A stretch of 41,111 nucleotides of DNA, from NCBI GenBank assembly GCA_019694315.1, contig JAIBCE010000028.1, positions 1 to 41,111 on the forward strand, written 5' to 3'. The number at the start of each line of letters is the position of its first letter. Position 1 is the stretch's first letter. Position numbers and translations under genes: made by a program. Of this stretch, positions 33,102 to 40,109 are shown one piece after another. Below the pieces are notes generated by a model. That model made no database searches, was not told where the DNA came from, and saw only the letters and a list, made by a program, of their open reading frames with translations. This stretch comes from Sandaracinaceae bacterium (GTDB lineage: Bacteria > Myxococcota_A > Polyangia > Polyangiales > Sandaracinaceae).

Positions 33102-33143
33102 TGACTAGGCGCGCCGCGCGTCGAGCACGATGACGCGCGTCAT
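33102..33143 (-). promoter_or_regulatory. FNR-type palindrome and candidate promoter of norC
   Basis: ATGACGCGCGTCAT at 33130-33143 is a perfect 14-bp palindrome; its core TGAC-N4-GTCA has the 4-N-4 geometry of CRP/FNR-family sites, differing from the nirK box (TGAT-N4-ATCA) in one base per half-site. Reading toward norC, TAGTCA (complement of 33102-33107) begins exactly 23 nt after the core, the same offset as TAGGCG at nirK. The implied start near 33095 leaves only about 3 nt before the ATG, consistent with the absent ribosome binding site and a leaderless message. Confidence 0.5.
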
Positions 33144-33184
33144 GTCCGCTGGCGTCGCTCCGACGTCTCGCTACAAACGCGCGC

Positions 33185-34282
33185 ATGACGAGCACGCCGA
33201 AGGGATCGCACGACGCCCACCCTCAGCCCGCCCACCACCAGCCTGGCCACCACCAGCCTGCCGAGTGGGACGCTCACGAGGCCGTGTACCTCGCGTGGCC
33301 GAGCCACGGCGAGCTCTGGGGCGAGGACGCGCTGATGGACGCGCAGGGCGAATTCGTGGCGCTCTGCGAGGCGATCGCGGACCCCGACGACGACGGCATC
33401 GCGCGCGGCGAGCGGCTCGAGATCCTCTGCCGCACCGAGGCCGACGAGCGCCTCGCGACGTGGAAGCTCAAGTCGCTCGGCGCCCGCTTCCATCGGGCGC
33501 TCTACGGCGACATCTGGTGCCGCGACTCGCTGCCGATCTTCGTGAAGGACGGCGCAGGCGCGCGCGCGGCGGCGACGTTCCGCTTCAACGGCTGGGGCGA
33601 CAAGTACGATCTCCCCGGCGATCGCGAGCTCGCCGGCGTGGTGGCGGGCCTCTCGGGCCTGCCGCGTCTCTCGCACGGCTTCGTGCTCGAGGGCGGCGCC
33701 GTGGAGCCCGATGGCGAGGGCACGATCCTCACGACCAAGCAGTGCCTCCTCAACCCCAACCGCAATCCGTCGATGTCGGCCGCCGAGATCGAGCGCGCGG
33801 TGGCGCAGGCGCTCGTGGGTGACGCGCTCGGCCCGAGCAAGGTGCTCTGGATCGAGGAGGGCCTCTTGAACGATCACACCGACGGCCACATCGACACGAT
33901 CGCGCGCTTCGTCGCGCCGGGCCGCGTGGTGTGCATGGCGCCCTCGGGCGACGACGATCCGAACCGCGCCGTGCTCGACGCGATCGCGGCGCAGCTCGCC
34001 GCGATGACCGACGCGCGCGGGCGCAGGCTCGAGGTCGTGCGGATCCCTTCGCCCGGCCGCGTGCTCGACGAGGACGGCGAGGTGATGCCCGCGAGCTACG
34101 TGAACTTCTACATCGCGAACACCACGGTCGTCGTGCCCACGTACGGCACGCCGTTCGACGAGCAGGCCGTGGAGGCGCTCGTGCCGCTCTTTCCCGGCCG
34201 CGACGTCGTGGGTCGCAGCGCGCGCACGATCCTCGAGGGCGGCGGCGCCTTCCACTGCATCACGCAGCAGCTGCCTCGCTGA
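33185..34282 (+). CDS. aguA: Agmatine deiminase
   Basis: 365 aa. Hydrolyses agmatine to N-carbamoylputrescine and ammonia in the arginine-decarboxylase route to putrescine. The guanidino-group-modifying fold is recognised by EWDAHEAVYLAWPSH near the start, YGDIWCRDSLPIFV, LEGGAVEPDGEGTILTT, the NDHTDGHIDTIARF motif, and the nucleophile Cys 358 in EGGGAFHCITQQ. The length fits the family. The first ~27 residues are an unusual His/Gln/Pro segment (AHHQPGHHQPAEW) encoded by a short direct repeat and absent from typical AguA. The gene is divergent from norC; CTACAAACGC just before the ATG provides a TACAAA -10-like hexamer. No AguB partner in the window. Confidence 0.93.
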   Translation: MTSTPKGSHDAHPQPAHHQPGHHQPAEWDAHEAVYLAWPSHGELWGEDALMDAQGEFVALCEAIADPDDDGIARGERLEILCRTEADERLATWKLKSLGARFHRALYGDIWCRDSLPIFVKDGAGARAAATFRFNGWGDKYDLPGDRELAGVVAGLSGLPRLSHGFVLEGGAVEPDGEGTILTTKQCLLNPNRNPSMSAAEIERAVAQALVGDALGPSKVLWIEEGLLNDHTDGHIDTIARFVAPGRVVCMAPSGDDDPNRAVLDAIAAQLAAMTDARGRRLEVVRIPSPGRVLDEDGEVMPASYVNFYIANTTVVVPTYGTPFDEQAVEALVPLFPGRDVVGRSARTILEGGGAFHCITQQLPR

Positions 34283-34476
34283 GCGCTCTCGTCGAGCCCG
34301 CGCGGGAGCCCGAGCACGGCCGCTCTCGGTGGCCGAGCGCGCAGGCGCCTCGTGCGGGAACGAATTGCGCGCTCTTGGCCCGCGCCGCGCGAATTCCCGC
34401 AGAATTCCCCGCATCTTGGCCTCGGTGCGCGTCGAGAATTTGCGCCGTGGATCGCGCGTGCGGTACGCGCGATGGC

Positions 34477-35001
34477 ATGCGTCTCTCTCGTGTGCTCCTC
34501 GTGTCGCTCGCCCTCGGCCTCGCGCCGCTCCCGCTCGTGCTGGGCTGTGACGGCGCGACCACCACGGTCGACGTCCGCTACTCCACGCCCGAGCACACGA
34601 TCGCGACGCTCTTCGGTGCGTACGGCGTGGAGGACCTGACGCAGGACGAGGTGCGCGAGCGGATGGCGGGCAACGGTCGCTTCGAGCTGCGCGATCGCGA
34701 CACCTACCTCTCGTGCTTCTCCGACCTGCACACGCCCACGGACGAGGGCCTCGCGGGCTTCGTCTTCGGCGGGCTCGCCGCGGGCAAGGACGATCTCCGC
34801 ACCACCATCGCGGGCGAGACCGCGACCATCTCACCGCGTCCGGGCTTCGAGGTGGTCATGCACCGCGAGGACGACGGTCGCTGGCTCATCTCGCTCGACG
34901 AGAGCGTGCCCGCGGAGGTGCGCACGCGGCTCGGCATGGTCGCGGCGGACTTCGAGCACCGCCAGCGTCGCGGTCAGTCCACGGGCACGACGGTGCAGTG
35001 A
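34477..35001 (+). CDS. Hypothetical lipoprotein
   Basis: 174 aa from ATG 34477. The signal MRLSRVLLVSLALGLAPLPLVLGCDG has Cys 24 in a VLGC lipobox. The mature part is a small alpha/beta domain: YSTPEHTIATLFGAYGVEDLTQDEVRERM, then DTYLSCFSDL and GFEVVMHREDDGRWLISLDESVP, which resembles the layout of NTF2/SnoaL-like cone folds (helix then curved sheet). That likeness is by eye only. The 194 bp upstream (34283-34476) contains nothing I can name beyond two GAATTCCC copies about 12 bp apart. Confidence 0.7.
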   Translation: MRLSRVLLVSLALGLAPLPLVLGCDGATTTVDVRYSTPEHTIATLFGAYGVEDLTQDEVRERMAGNGRFELRDRDTYLSCFSDLHTPTDEGLAGFVFGGLAAGKDDLRTTIAGETATISPRPGFEVVMHREDDGRWLISLDESVPAEVRTRLGMVAADFEHRQRRGQSTGTTVQ

Positions 35002-35005
35002 CCTG

Positions 35006-35644
35006 TCAGACGGCGGCCGTGCGGTAGCCGCCAACCTCGGTGTGGTGCTGCGCGAGGCGCCGGTACACGTGCACGACCGCGAGGAAGGTGATCGGCATCG
35101 TCACGATCAGGCCGAGGCCGAGCGGGATCGCGCCGAGCAGGTTGAGGAGCGCGAGCATCACGCCGAGCACCAGCACGGGCACCGTCTGACCCTCGGTGAG
35201 CTCCCAGCTGCGGCGCAGCGCCGAGAGCGGATCACGGTGCTCGTCGACCACGATCGCAGGCGCCAGGCAGAGGCGCGCGCCGATCACGATGCCGGGCAGA
35301 ACGAGCGCGATCAGCCCGAGGATCGTGGCGATCCAGTAGAGCGCGATCGTGATCGCGTACTGCACGGCCTCGAGCAGCGTGACCTCACGGAGCGCCTCGA
35401 TCGTCGCGGCGTGCGTGTCGTGCAGGCGCAGCGAGATGCGCCACCAGCCGATCGTCACGAGCATCCCGAGCAGCTGGAGCACGAGGTGCACGAGCGCGTG
35501 CCCATGGCGCTGGGCCGCGCTCTCGAGGGCACCGAGCACCCACGTGAGGAAGCCGAGCACGACGAACAGCGAGCCCAGGCGGGGCTTGGTCTCCGACCAT
35601 CCGTAGGCGATGGCGTCGGTCGCGGTGAACGCACGCACCTCCAT
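35006..35644 (-). CDS. Polytopic membrane protein (glycerophosphoryl-diester-phosphodiesterase membrane-domain-like)
   Basis: 212 aa from ATG 35644, chosen because GAGGAGG lies a few bases upstream; the frame is open 16 codons further. After a short cytoplasmic N-terminus (FTATDAIAYGWSETKPRLGSL) there are about five membrane segments: LFVVLGFLTWVLGAL, LVLQLLGMLVTIGW, AITIALYWIATILGLIALVLPGIVIGARL, VPVLVLGVMLALLNLLGAIPLG and LIVTMPITFLAVVHVY. The block GIVIGARLCLAPAIVVDEHRDPLSALRRSWELTEG is characteristic of the broad DUF975/GDPD-membrane-domain type. Function unknown. Convergent with the lipoprotein at 34477-35001. Confidence 0.78.
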   Translation of the reverse strand: MEVRAFTATDAIAYGWSETKPRLGSLFVVLGFLTWVLGALESAAQRHGHALVHLVLQLLGMLVTIGWWRISLRLHDTHAATIEALREVTLLEAVQYAITIALYWIATILGLIALVLPGIVIGARLCLAPAIVVDEHRDPLSALRRSWELTEGQTVPVLVLGVMLALLNLLGAIPLGLGLIVTMPITFLAVVHVYRRLAQHHTEVGGYRTAAV

Positions 35645-35760
35645 CGAAGCCTCCTCGGACACCGAGGGCATCCGTGGAGCCTTGATGCGCACGATCTCCC
35701 CGAATTCCAGAGCGTGACGTCACGCCAGGACCCTAACGCAGCTCTCTCCGTGCGACGCGA

Positions 35761-36318
35761 TCAGAGCGCCTGGATGGCCGCCAGCACCTCGTCCGCGTGC
35801 ACCGCGGGATCCACGTCCGGGAACACGCGGGCGAGGTTGCCCTGCGCGTCGATCAAGAAGCTCATGCGCGACGCGAAGCCCATGCGCACGGGCACGCCGT
35901 ACGCACGCGCGGCGGTCTCCTCCGGGTCCGAGAGCAGATCGAAGGGCAGCTGGTGCTCGTCGTGGAAGCTGCGATGCGAGGCGACGTCGTCGGTGGAGAC
36001 GCCGTAGACCACCGCGCCCGTGGACTGGAGGCGATCCCACGCGTCGCGGAGCGCGCAGGCCTCCTGCGTGCAGCCGGGCGTCGCGTCGCGCGGATAGAAG
36101 TACACGAGCACCGGATGACCGCGATGCTCGGACAGCGTGCGCACGCGGCCCTCCTGCGACTGCAGCATGATCTCGGGCGCAGGGCTCCCCACCGCGAGGC
36201 TCGCGCTCGCGGCCTCACCCGACTGCGAGCCACCGCAGCCGGAGACAGCGAGGGACGCGAGCCCTCCGAGCGCGAGGGCCGAAGAGACGAGACACGAACG
36301 AGCGAGGCGCATGGACAT
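35761..36318 (-). CDS. Peroxiredoxin, Bcp/PrxQ type, as a lipoprotein
   Basis: 185 aa from ATG 36318 (a second ATG is at 36312). The lipoprotein signal LALGGLASLAVSGCGG puts the mature enzyme in the periplasm or on the outer membrane; most Bcp proteins are cytoplasmic. The thioredoxin fold carries YFYPRDATPGCTQEACALRD with the peroxidatic Cys in TPGCT and a second Cys five residues on, the Bcp/PrxQ arrangement for an intramolecular disulphide. Reduces hydroperoxides, with an external thiol donor. It is followed on the same strand by nothing close; the next gene upstream (36401) is 82 bp away and also minus strand, so co-transcription is possible. Confidence 0.9.
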   Translation of the reverse strand: MSMRLARSCLVSSALALGGLASLAVSGCGGSQSGEAASASLAVGSPAPEIMLQSQEGRVRTLSEHRGHPVLVYFYPRDATPGCTQEACALRDAWDRLQSTGAVVYGVSTDDVASHRSFHDEHQLPFDLLSDPEETAARAYGVPVRMGFASRMSFLIDAQGNLARVFPDVDPAVHADEVLAAIQAL

Positions 36319-36400
36319 GACGGGAGGCTTGGGGCCGCGCGCGCGATCGTCAACCACCGTTCGCGCGGCGTGTTGGGGCTTCGGCGCGATCGCTCCGTGA

Positions 36401-37732
36401 TCACTCCTCGGACGACGGATCGGCCGGGATCGGGGCGGGTCGCGGCACCTCTCGGCCCGCGTGCAGCACGAGCGCGATGTGGCGCGTGGCGTGGATATCC
36501 GTGGACACGTCTCCCTCGACGAGCACCAGGTCCGCGCGCGCCCCCTCGACGATGCGGCCACGCCCTTCGAGGCCGAGCACACGCGCGGGCGTGGAGGTCG
36601 CGGCGCGCAGCGCCTCCTCGATCGAGAGCCCTGCGGCCACGAGCATCGCGAGCTCGCCGTGCAGGCTCGCGCCGTGCGTGGTGCCCGCGTTGATCGCGTC
36701 GGTGCCCGCGAGGATCGGCACGCCCGCGTCGCGCAGCGTGCGGAGCGAGGCCGAGATCGTCTCGAAGCAGGCCTCGCGACGATCGAAGTCGCGCACGCGG
36801 CGCAGGCGCGCGAGATCGCTCTCGAGCAACCACGCGGCGATCGCGGGATCGTCGGCCACGGTGCGGCCGTTGCCATCCACGTCGCAGCCGCGCGCCTCGG
36901 TGGTGAGCGTGGGGATCACGAACGTGTGCTGCGCCACCATGAGCGCGACCAACTCCGGACGAGGCGCTCGATCCGAGAAGAGGTGTGCGAGCCCGTCGGC
37001 GCCCGCGCTCACCACGTCGAACGCGTCGGACTCGAGGCCCACGTGCACGATCGCGAGCCGCTCTCGCGCGTGCGCGGCAGTCACCAGCGCGCGCACGGTC
37101 TCGAGCGAGAGCGTGGGCATGAACGGCGTGTCGCTGCCGGGCGCTGCCCAGTGGTCGTAGACGATCTTCAGGTAGTCCGAGCCCTCGGCGAGGCGCGCGG
37201 CCACGAACGCGTCGGCCTCTTCGGGCTGCGAGAGCGTGGGGATGGGGATGCCGTACTCGGTGCCGTGCCCTGCCGGGACCGTCGCGAGCGTGCCGGCGCC
37301 GCGCAGGTCGGCGAGCTCCGTGCCATGGCCTTCTCGCTCGGCCTCGCGCGCGGGACCGAGGCGATGGGGCGGCCCGAAGAGATCGACCTCGAGCGTCACG
37401 CCGAAGGCCGCGGCCAGGCGCAGCGAGCGCGGCTCCATGCCCGCGTGCGTGTGCGCGTCGATCAGGCCCGGAAGGAGCGTGTGCCCCGCGCCGTCGACGT
37501 GTCGCGCGGTCGGCGCCTCGATCTCCGGTGCGACGTGCGTGATGCGCGCGCCCTCGACGAGCACGTCGAGCGCGGCGAAGCGCTCTCCATCGAAGACCTG
37601 CGCGCCGTCGAAGAGGATCGCGTCCGCGGACGTGGCGAAGGGCTCGGCTCGCGGCGCTTCGGGGCGGGCGCTCGCGCCTCCACAGCCCGCGACCACGACC
37701 AAGGCGCATGCGAGAGAGGACCCGCGCTTCAT
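36401..37732 (-). CDS. Amidohydrolase-family lipoprotein
   Basis: 443 aa. Signal SLACALVVVAGCGG, lipobox VAGC with Cys 17. The metal-dependent hydrolase fold is evident: beta-sandwich strands (ILFDGAQVFDGERFAALDVLVEGARITHV), the HxH metal site LLPGLIDAHTHAG (H94, H96), a likely bridging Lys in YLKIVYDH, further His in AIVHVGLES and GLAHLF, and the final Asp in PILAGTDAIN. This set matches the imidazolonepropionase/prolidase-like branch of periplasmic amidohydrolases. The substrate may be a peptide or cyclic amide; it cannot be named from sequence. It precedes the peroxiredoxin lipoprotein gene by 82 bp on the same strand. Confidence 0.87.
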   Translation of the reverse strand: MKRGSSLACALVVVAGCGGASARPEAPRAEPFATSADAILFDGAQVFDGERFAALDVLVEGARITHVAPEIEAPTARHVDGAGHTLLPGLIDAHTHAGMEPRSLRLAAAFGVTLEVDLFGPPHRLGPAREAEREGHGTELADLRGAGTLATVPAGHGTEYGIPIPTLSQPEEADAFVAARLAEGSDYLKIVYDHWAAPGSDTPFMPTLSLETVRALVTAAHARERLAIVHVGLESDAFDVVSAGADGLAHLFSDRAPRPELVALMVAQHTFVIPTLTTEARGCDVDGNGRTVADDPAIAAWLLESDLARLRRVRDFDRREACFETISASLRTLRDAGVPILAGTDAINAGTTHGASLHGELAMLVAAGLSIEEALRAATSTPARVLGLEGRGRIVEGARADLVLVEGDVSTDIHATRHIALVLHAGREVPRPAPIPADPSSEE

Positions 37733-37799
37733 GCGTCATCGTCGCCTGGTGACGCGAGGCTCACAAGCGATCGCGCGCGCGGCCTGGTAGAGAGCGCGG

Positions 37800-38663
37800 A
37801 TGAGCACGACCTGGTTGTTCGGTGTCCGTGACGTCGGCGACGCGGCGAAGGGCGAGCCCATGCTGCTCACGGTGCTCCTCGGCGAGACGGAGGTCCTCGC
37901 GAGCACGCTCCTCGAGCGCGCGCCCACCGACGCCGAGCTCTCGGCGCTCTACGACGAGGCGATCGCAGGCGAGGACGGCGCGCGGCGGCCTCCCCCCAAG
38001 ACGGTGCTCGTGGAGGACGCCGCGACGGCCAAGCGTGTGCGACCGCTCTTCAAGCGCGGTGCGCGTGTGGAGATCGATCGCAACATCGCCGCCGCGCTCG
38101 ACGATCTCGCAGAAGAGGTGATCGAGCGCGCGGTCGACGCGGAGGTCTTCGACGCGCTGCCCGACGGGTGGAAGGACGACCTCGTGGCGCTCGGCGCACG
38201 CCTCGACGAAGAGGCGCCGTGGGAGGCGCTCCCACCCGGGGCCTTGCTCAGGCTCTCGTCGCCGGACCTCGGCATCGACGACGGCCGCGTGTCGGTGATG
38301 AGCCAGCGCTCGACGGGCTTCGTCGTCTTCACGAGCGTCGCGGACTACGACGCGTTCCACGCGTCGTCGGTGGCGCTCGCGCGCACCGGCACGATGTCGA
38401 TGCTGCCGTTCCCGCGCATCGCGGGCCTCGAGGTGGTGGAGGTGCCGCGCGACGGCGAGAACGTGCGCGTGGCGAGCGTCGATGCGCGCACGCAGGAGGG
38501 GAGCGAGGACGCGACCGAGGAGGAGATCCTCCGCTGCGTCACCGTCGCGCACCTGGCGATGGCGTACGTGGCGAAGGGCGAGGCCTCGACCGAGCCGCGC
38601 GCGCTCGAGGTGGAGGTGCGCGGCCAGCGCGTGCGCGCCTCGCTCTCGCTCGCGCCGCGCTGA
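37800..38663 (+). CDS. Hypothetical protein
   Basis: 287 aa, ATG start, no signal peptide. The sequence is acidic and well-formed globular: an N-terminal strand-rich segment (TTWLFGVRDVGDAAKGEPMLLTVLLGETEVLA), a helical middle (RNIAAALDDLAEEVIERAVDAEVFDALPDGWKDDLVALG), and a C-terminal beta-rich part ending in ALEVEVRGQRVRASLSL. The phrase GDAAKGEPMLLTVLLGE has no catalytic signature that I recognise. Probably cytoplasmic. Divergent from the amidohydrolase gene (67-bp spacer) and convergent with the heptad-repeat gene. Confidence 0.7.
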   Translation: MSTTWLFGVRDVGDAAKGEPMLLTVLLGETEVLASTLLERAPTDAELSALYDEAIAGEDGARRPPPKTVLVEDAATAKRVRPLFKRGARVEIDRNIAAALDDLAEEVIERAVDAEVFDALPDGWKDDLVALGARLDEEAPWEALPPGALLRLSSPDLGIDDGRVSVMSQRSTGFVVFTSVADYDAFHASSVALARTGTMSMLPFPRIAGLEVVEVPRDGENVRVASVDARTQEGSEDATEEEILRCVTVAHLAMAYVAKGEASTEPRALEVEVRGQRVRASLSLAPR

Positions 38664-38707
38664 CGAGGCTCGCGTCGAGGGCGCCCGCCTCGCGAGGTAG
38701 GGGGCGC

Positions 38708-39190
38708 TCAGCCGAGGTAGTGCATGGCGATCGCCACGATCGCCGCGAGGCAGCCGAGGAGGAAGCCGATCTGCACCGGGTCGACCGCGATGCGGCGCAG
38801 GAGCCCGCTCGCGGCATCGGCGATCTTCGGGTCCTTGGCGCTCGTGAGGGGCGTGAGCAGCGCGCGCATCTCGGCGTAGTTGCCGAGGTGGTAGAGCGCC
38901 AGCGCGCGGCGCAGCGTCTGGCCCTCCGGCGTGCCTGCGCCTGGCAGCTCGGGCTCGGGCAGCACCGCGCTGCGCGGCTTGTCGTCGGCCTGCGAAGCCT
39001 TGCCGTCGGCCTGCGAAGCCTTGCCGTCGGCCTGCGAAGGCCTGGCGGCAGCCTGCGAAGCCTCGTCGGCGGCCTGCGAAGCCTTGGCGTCGGCCTGCGA
39101 ACGCTTGTCGTCGGCCTGCGAAGCCTTGGCGTCGGCCTGCGAAGCCTTGGCGTCGGCCTGCGAACGCGTGTCCTGAGTCTCGTCGCTCAT
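38708..39190 (-). CDS. Membrane protein with nine SQADAKA-type heptads
   Basis: 160 aa. Residues 10-72 are nine uninterrupted heptads of the form SQA-(D/A)-x-(K/A/E)-x (SQADAKA, SQADDKR, SQAADEA, SQADGKA). The Ala spacing could form a coiled coil or an extended low-complexity rod. After a Pro/Glu linker come TPR-like helices (TLRRALALYHLGNYAEMRALLTPL and DPKIADAASGLLRRIAVDP) and a C-terminal membrane helix (IGFLLGCLAAIVAIAMHYLG). It is therefore probably a tail-anchored inner-membrane protein with its repeat domain in the cytoplasm. It begins one base after the SDR gene's stop, so the two are co-transcribed. No family recognised. Confidence 0.75.
   Translation of the reverse strand: MSDETQDTRSQADAKASQADAKASQADDKRSQADAKASQAADEASQAAARPSQADGKASQADGKASQADDKPRSAVLPEPELPGAGTPEGQTLRRALALYHLGNYAEMRALLTPLTSAKDPKIADAASGLLRRIAVDPVQIGFLLGCLAAIVAIAMHYLG
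38975..39163 (-). repeat. Nine tandem 21-bp repeats encoding the SQADAKA heptads
   Basis: The unit (coding-strand complement of GTCGGCCTGCGAAGCCTTG plus two bases) recurs nine times in frame, with most changes confined to heptad positions 4-7. The conserved TCGCAGGCC core (Ser-Gln-Ala) is nearly identical in all copies at the nucleotide level, suggesting recent expansion by slippage; copy number is likely to vary between strains. Confidence 0.9.
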
Positions 39191-39191
39191 G

Positions 39192-40013
39192 TCAGTCGAC
39201 CGGATAGGGGGGCGACTGCGGCACGTCGTCGGGGATCTGCCAGGCGCTCGACCAGAGGCTCTGACCGCCGTCGATGAGGAAGGTCTGACCCGTGACGTAG
39301 TCGGCGATGCGCGAGCACAGGTAGACGATGAGGTGGCTGACTTCCTCTTCTCCGCCGAGGCGCTTGAGGGGGATCGCCTGTCGCGCGGCCTCGAGGAATT
39401 CCTCCGGGTACTGCGCGGTGCCCGAGGTCTTGATCACACCGGGCGCCACGCAGTTCACGCGGATGCCGTGGCAGGCCCACTCGACCGCGAGCGTCTTGGT
39501 CAGGTTCTGCACGCCCGCGCGCGCCGCGCCCGTGTGGACCATGCCAGGGAAGCCGCGCTCGACCTGCGCGGTGATGTTCACGATGCGCCCTCGCTTGGCG
39601 GGGATCATCGCGGCCGTCGCGACCGCGTGCGTCATGGTCCAGGTGCCGAGCAGGTTGTTCCTGACCACGGCCTCGAAGCCCTTGGGCGCGACGTGCTCGG
39701 CGGGGCTCGGGAACTGTCCGCCCGCGTTGTTCACGAGCACGGTGATCTTGCCGAAGCGCTCGAGCACCGCGGCGACGAAGGCCTGCACGTCTTCGGTCTT
39801 GCGGATGTCGCAGGGCCGCGCGAGCACCTCGATGCCCGCGGCCTCGAGCGCGGCCTTGGTGTCCTCGAGCGGCTCGGGGCGACGGCCCGCGATCGCGATC
39901 TTGGCGCCGAGGCCGCCGAGCTCGTGGGCGAGCACGCGGCCGATGCCGGTGCCACCTCCGGTGATGATCACGACCTCACCGTCGAAGAGACCTGCGCGGA
40001 AGATCTGCTCCAT
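39192..40013 (-). CDS. Short-chain dehydrogenase/reductase, 2,4-dienoyl-CoA reductase-like
   Basis: 273 aa. The Rossmann fold is clear: VVIITGGGTGIG nucleotide-binding motif, the NNAGG motif at about residue 93, and the C-terminal GQTFLIDGGQSLW. The usual SDR catalytic YxxxK is absent: the region reads GMVHTGAARAGVQNLTKTLAVEW, where alignment on the following AGV puts Thr at the Tyr position and Arg at the Lys position. The HxGAA(K/R)A form is reminiscent of peroxisomal 2,4-dienoyl-CoA reductase (DECR2), which also lacks YxxxK, so a fatty-acyl-CoA role (NADPH-dependent reduction during unsaturated fatty-acid breakdown) is a reasonable guess. The gene is followed after one base by the heptad-repeat membrane protein. 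Confidence 0.85.
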   Translation of the reverse strand: MEQIFRAGLFDGEVVIITGGGTGIGRVLAHELGGLGAKIAIAGRRPEPLEDTKAALEAAGIEVLARPCDIRKTEDVQAFVAAVLERFGKITVLVNNAGGQFPSPAEHVAPKGFEAVVRNNLLGTWTMTHAVATAAMIPAKRGRIVNITAQVERGFPGMVHTGAARAGVQNLTKTLAVEWACHGIRVNCVAPGVIKTSGTAQYPEEFLEAARQAIPLKRLGGEEEVSHLIVYLCSRIADYVTGQTFLIDGGQSLWSSAWQIPDDVPQSPPYPVD

Positions 40014-40109
40014 GCGGCGGCCTCTATATCACGAGGCCTCTCGGCGCGAGGTCCCCAGCGAGCCACGACCGAGCGCGCATCGGCCTGGGCAGGCGGCGTG
40101 CGGCGCGCG

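Noticed and set aside
33130..33143. Palindrome acting mainly on aguA rather than norC.
   Set aside because: At the 23-nt offset toward aguA the hexamer is TCTCGC, which is not -10-like; the norC direction fits exactly. Shared control is not excluded.
34283..34476. Sigma-54 promoter (TTGGCC...TGCGC and TTGGCC...GCGCG).
   Set aside because: GG-to-GC spacing is 7 nt in the first and the flanking bases do not match in the second.
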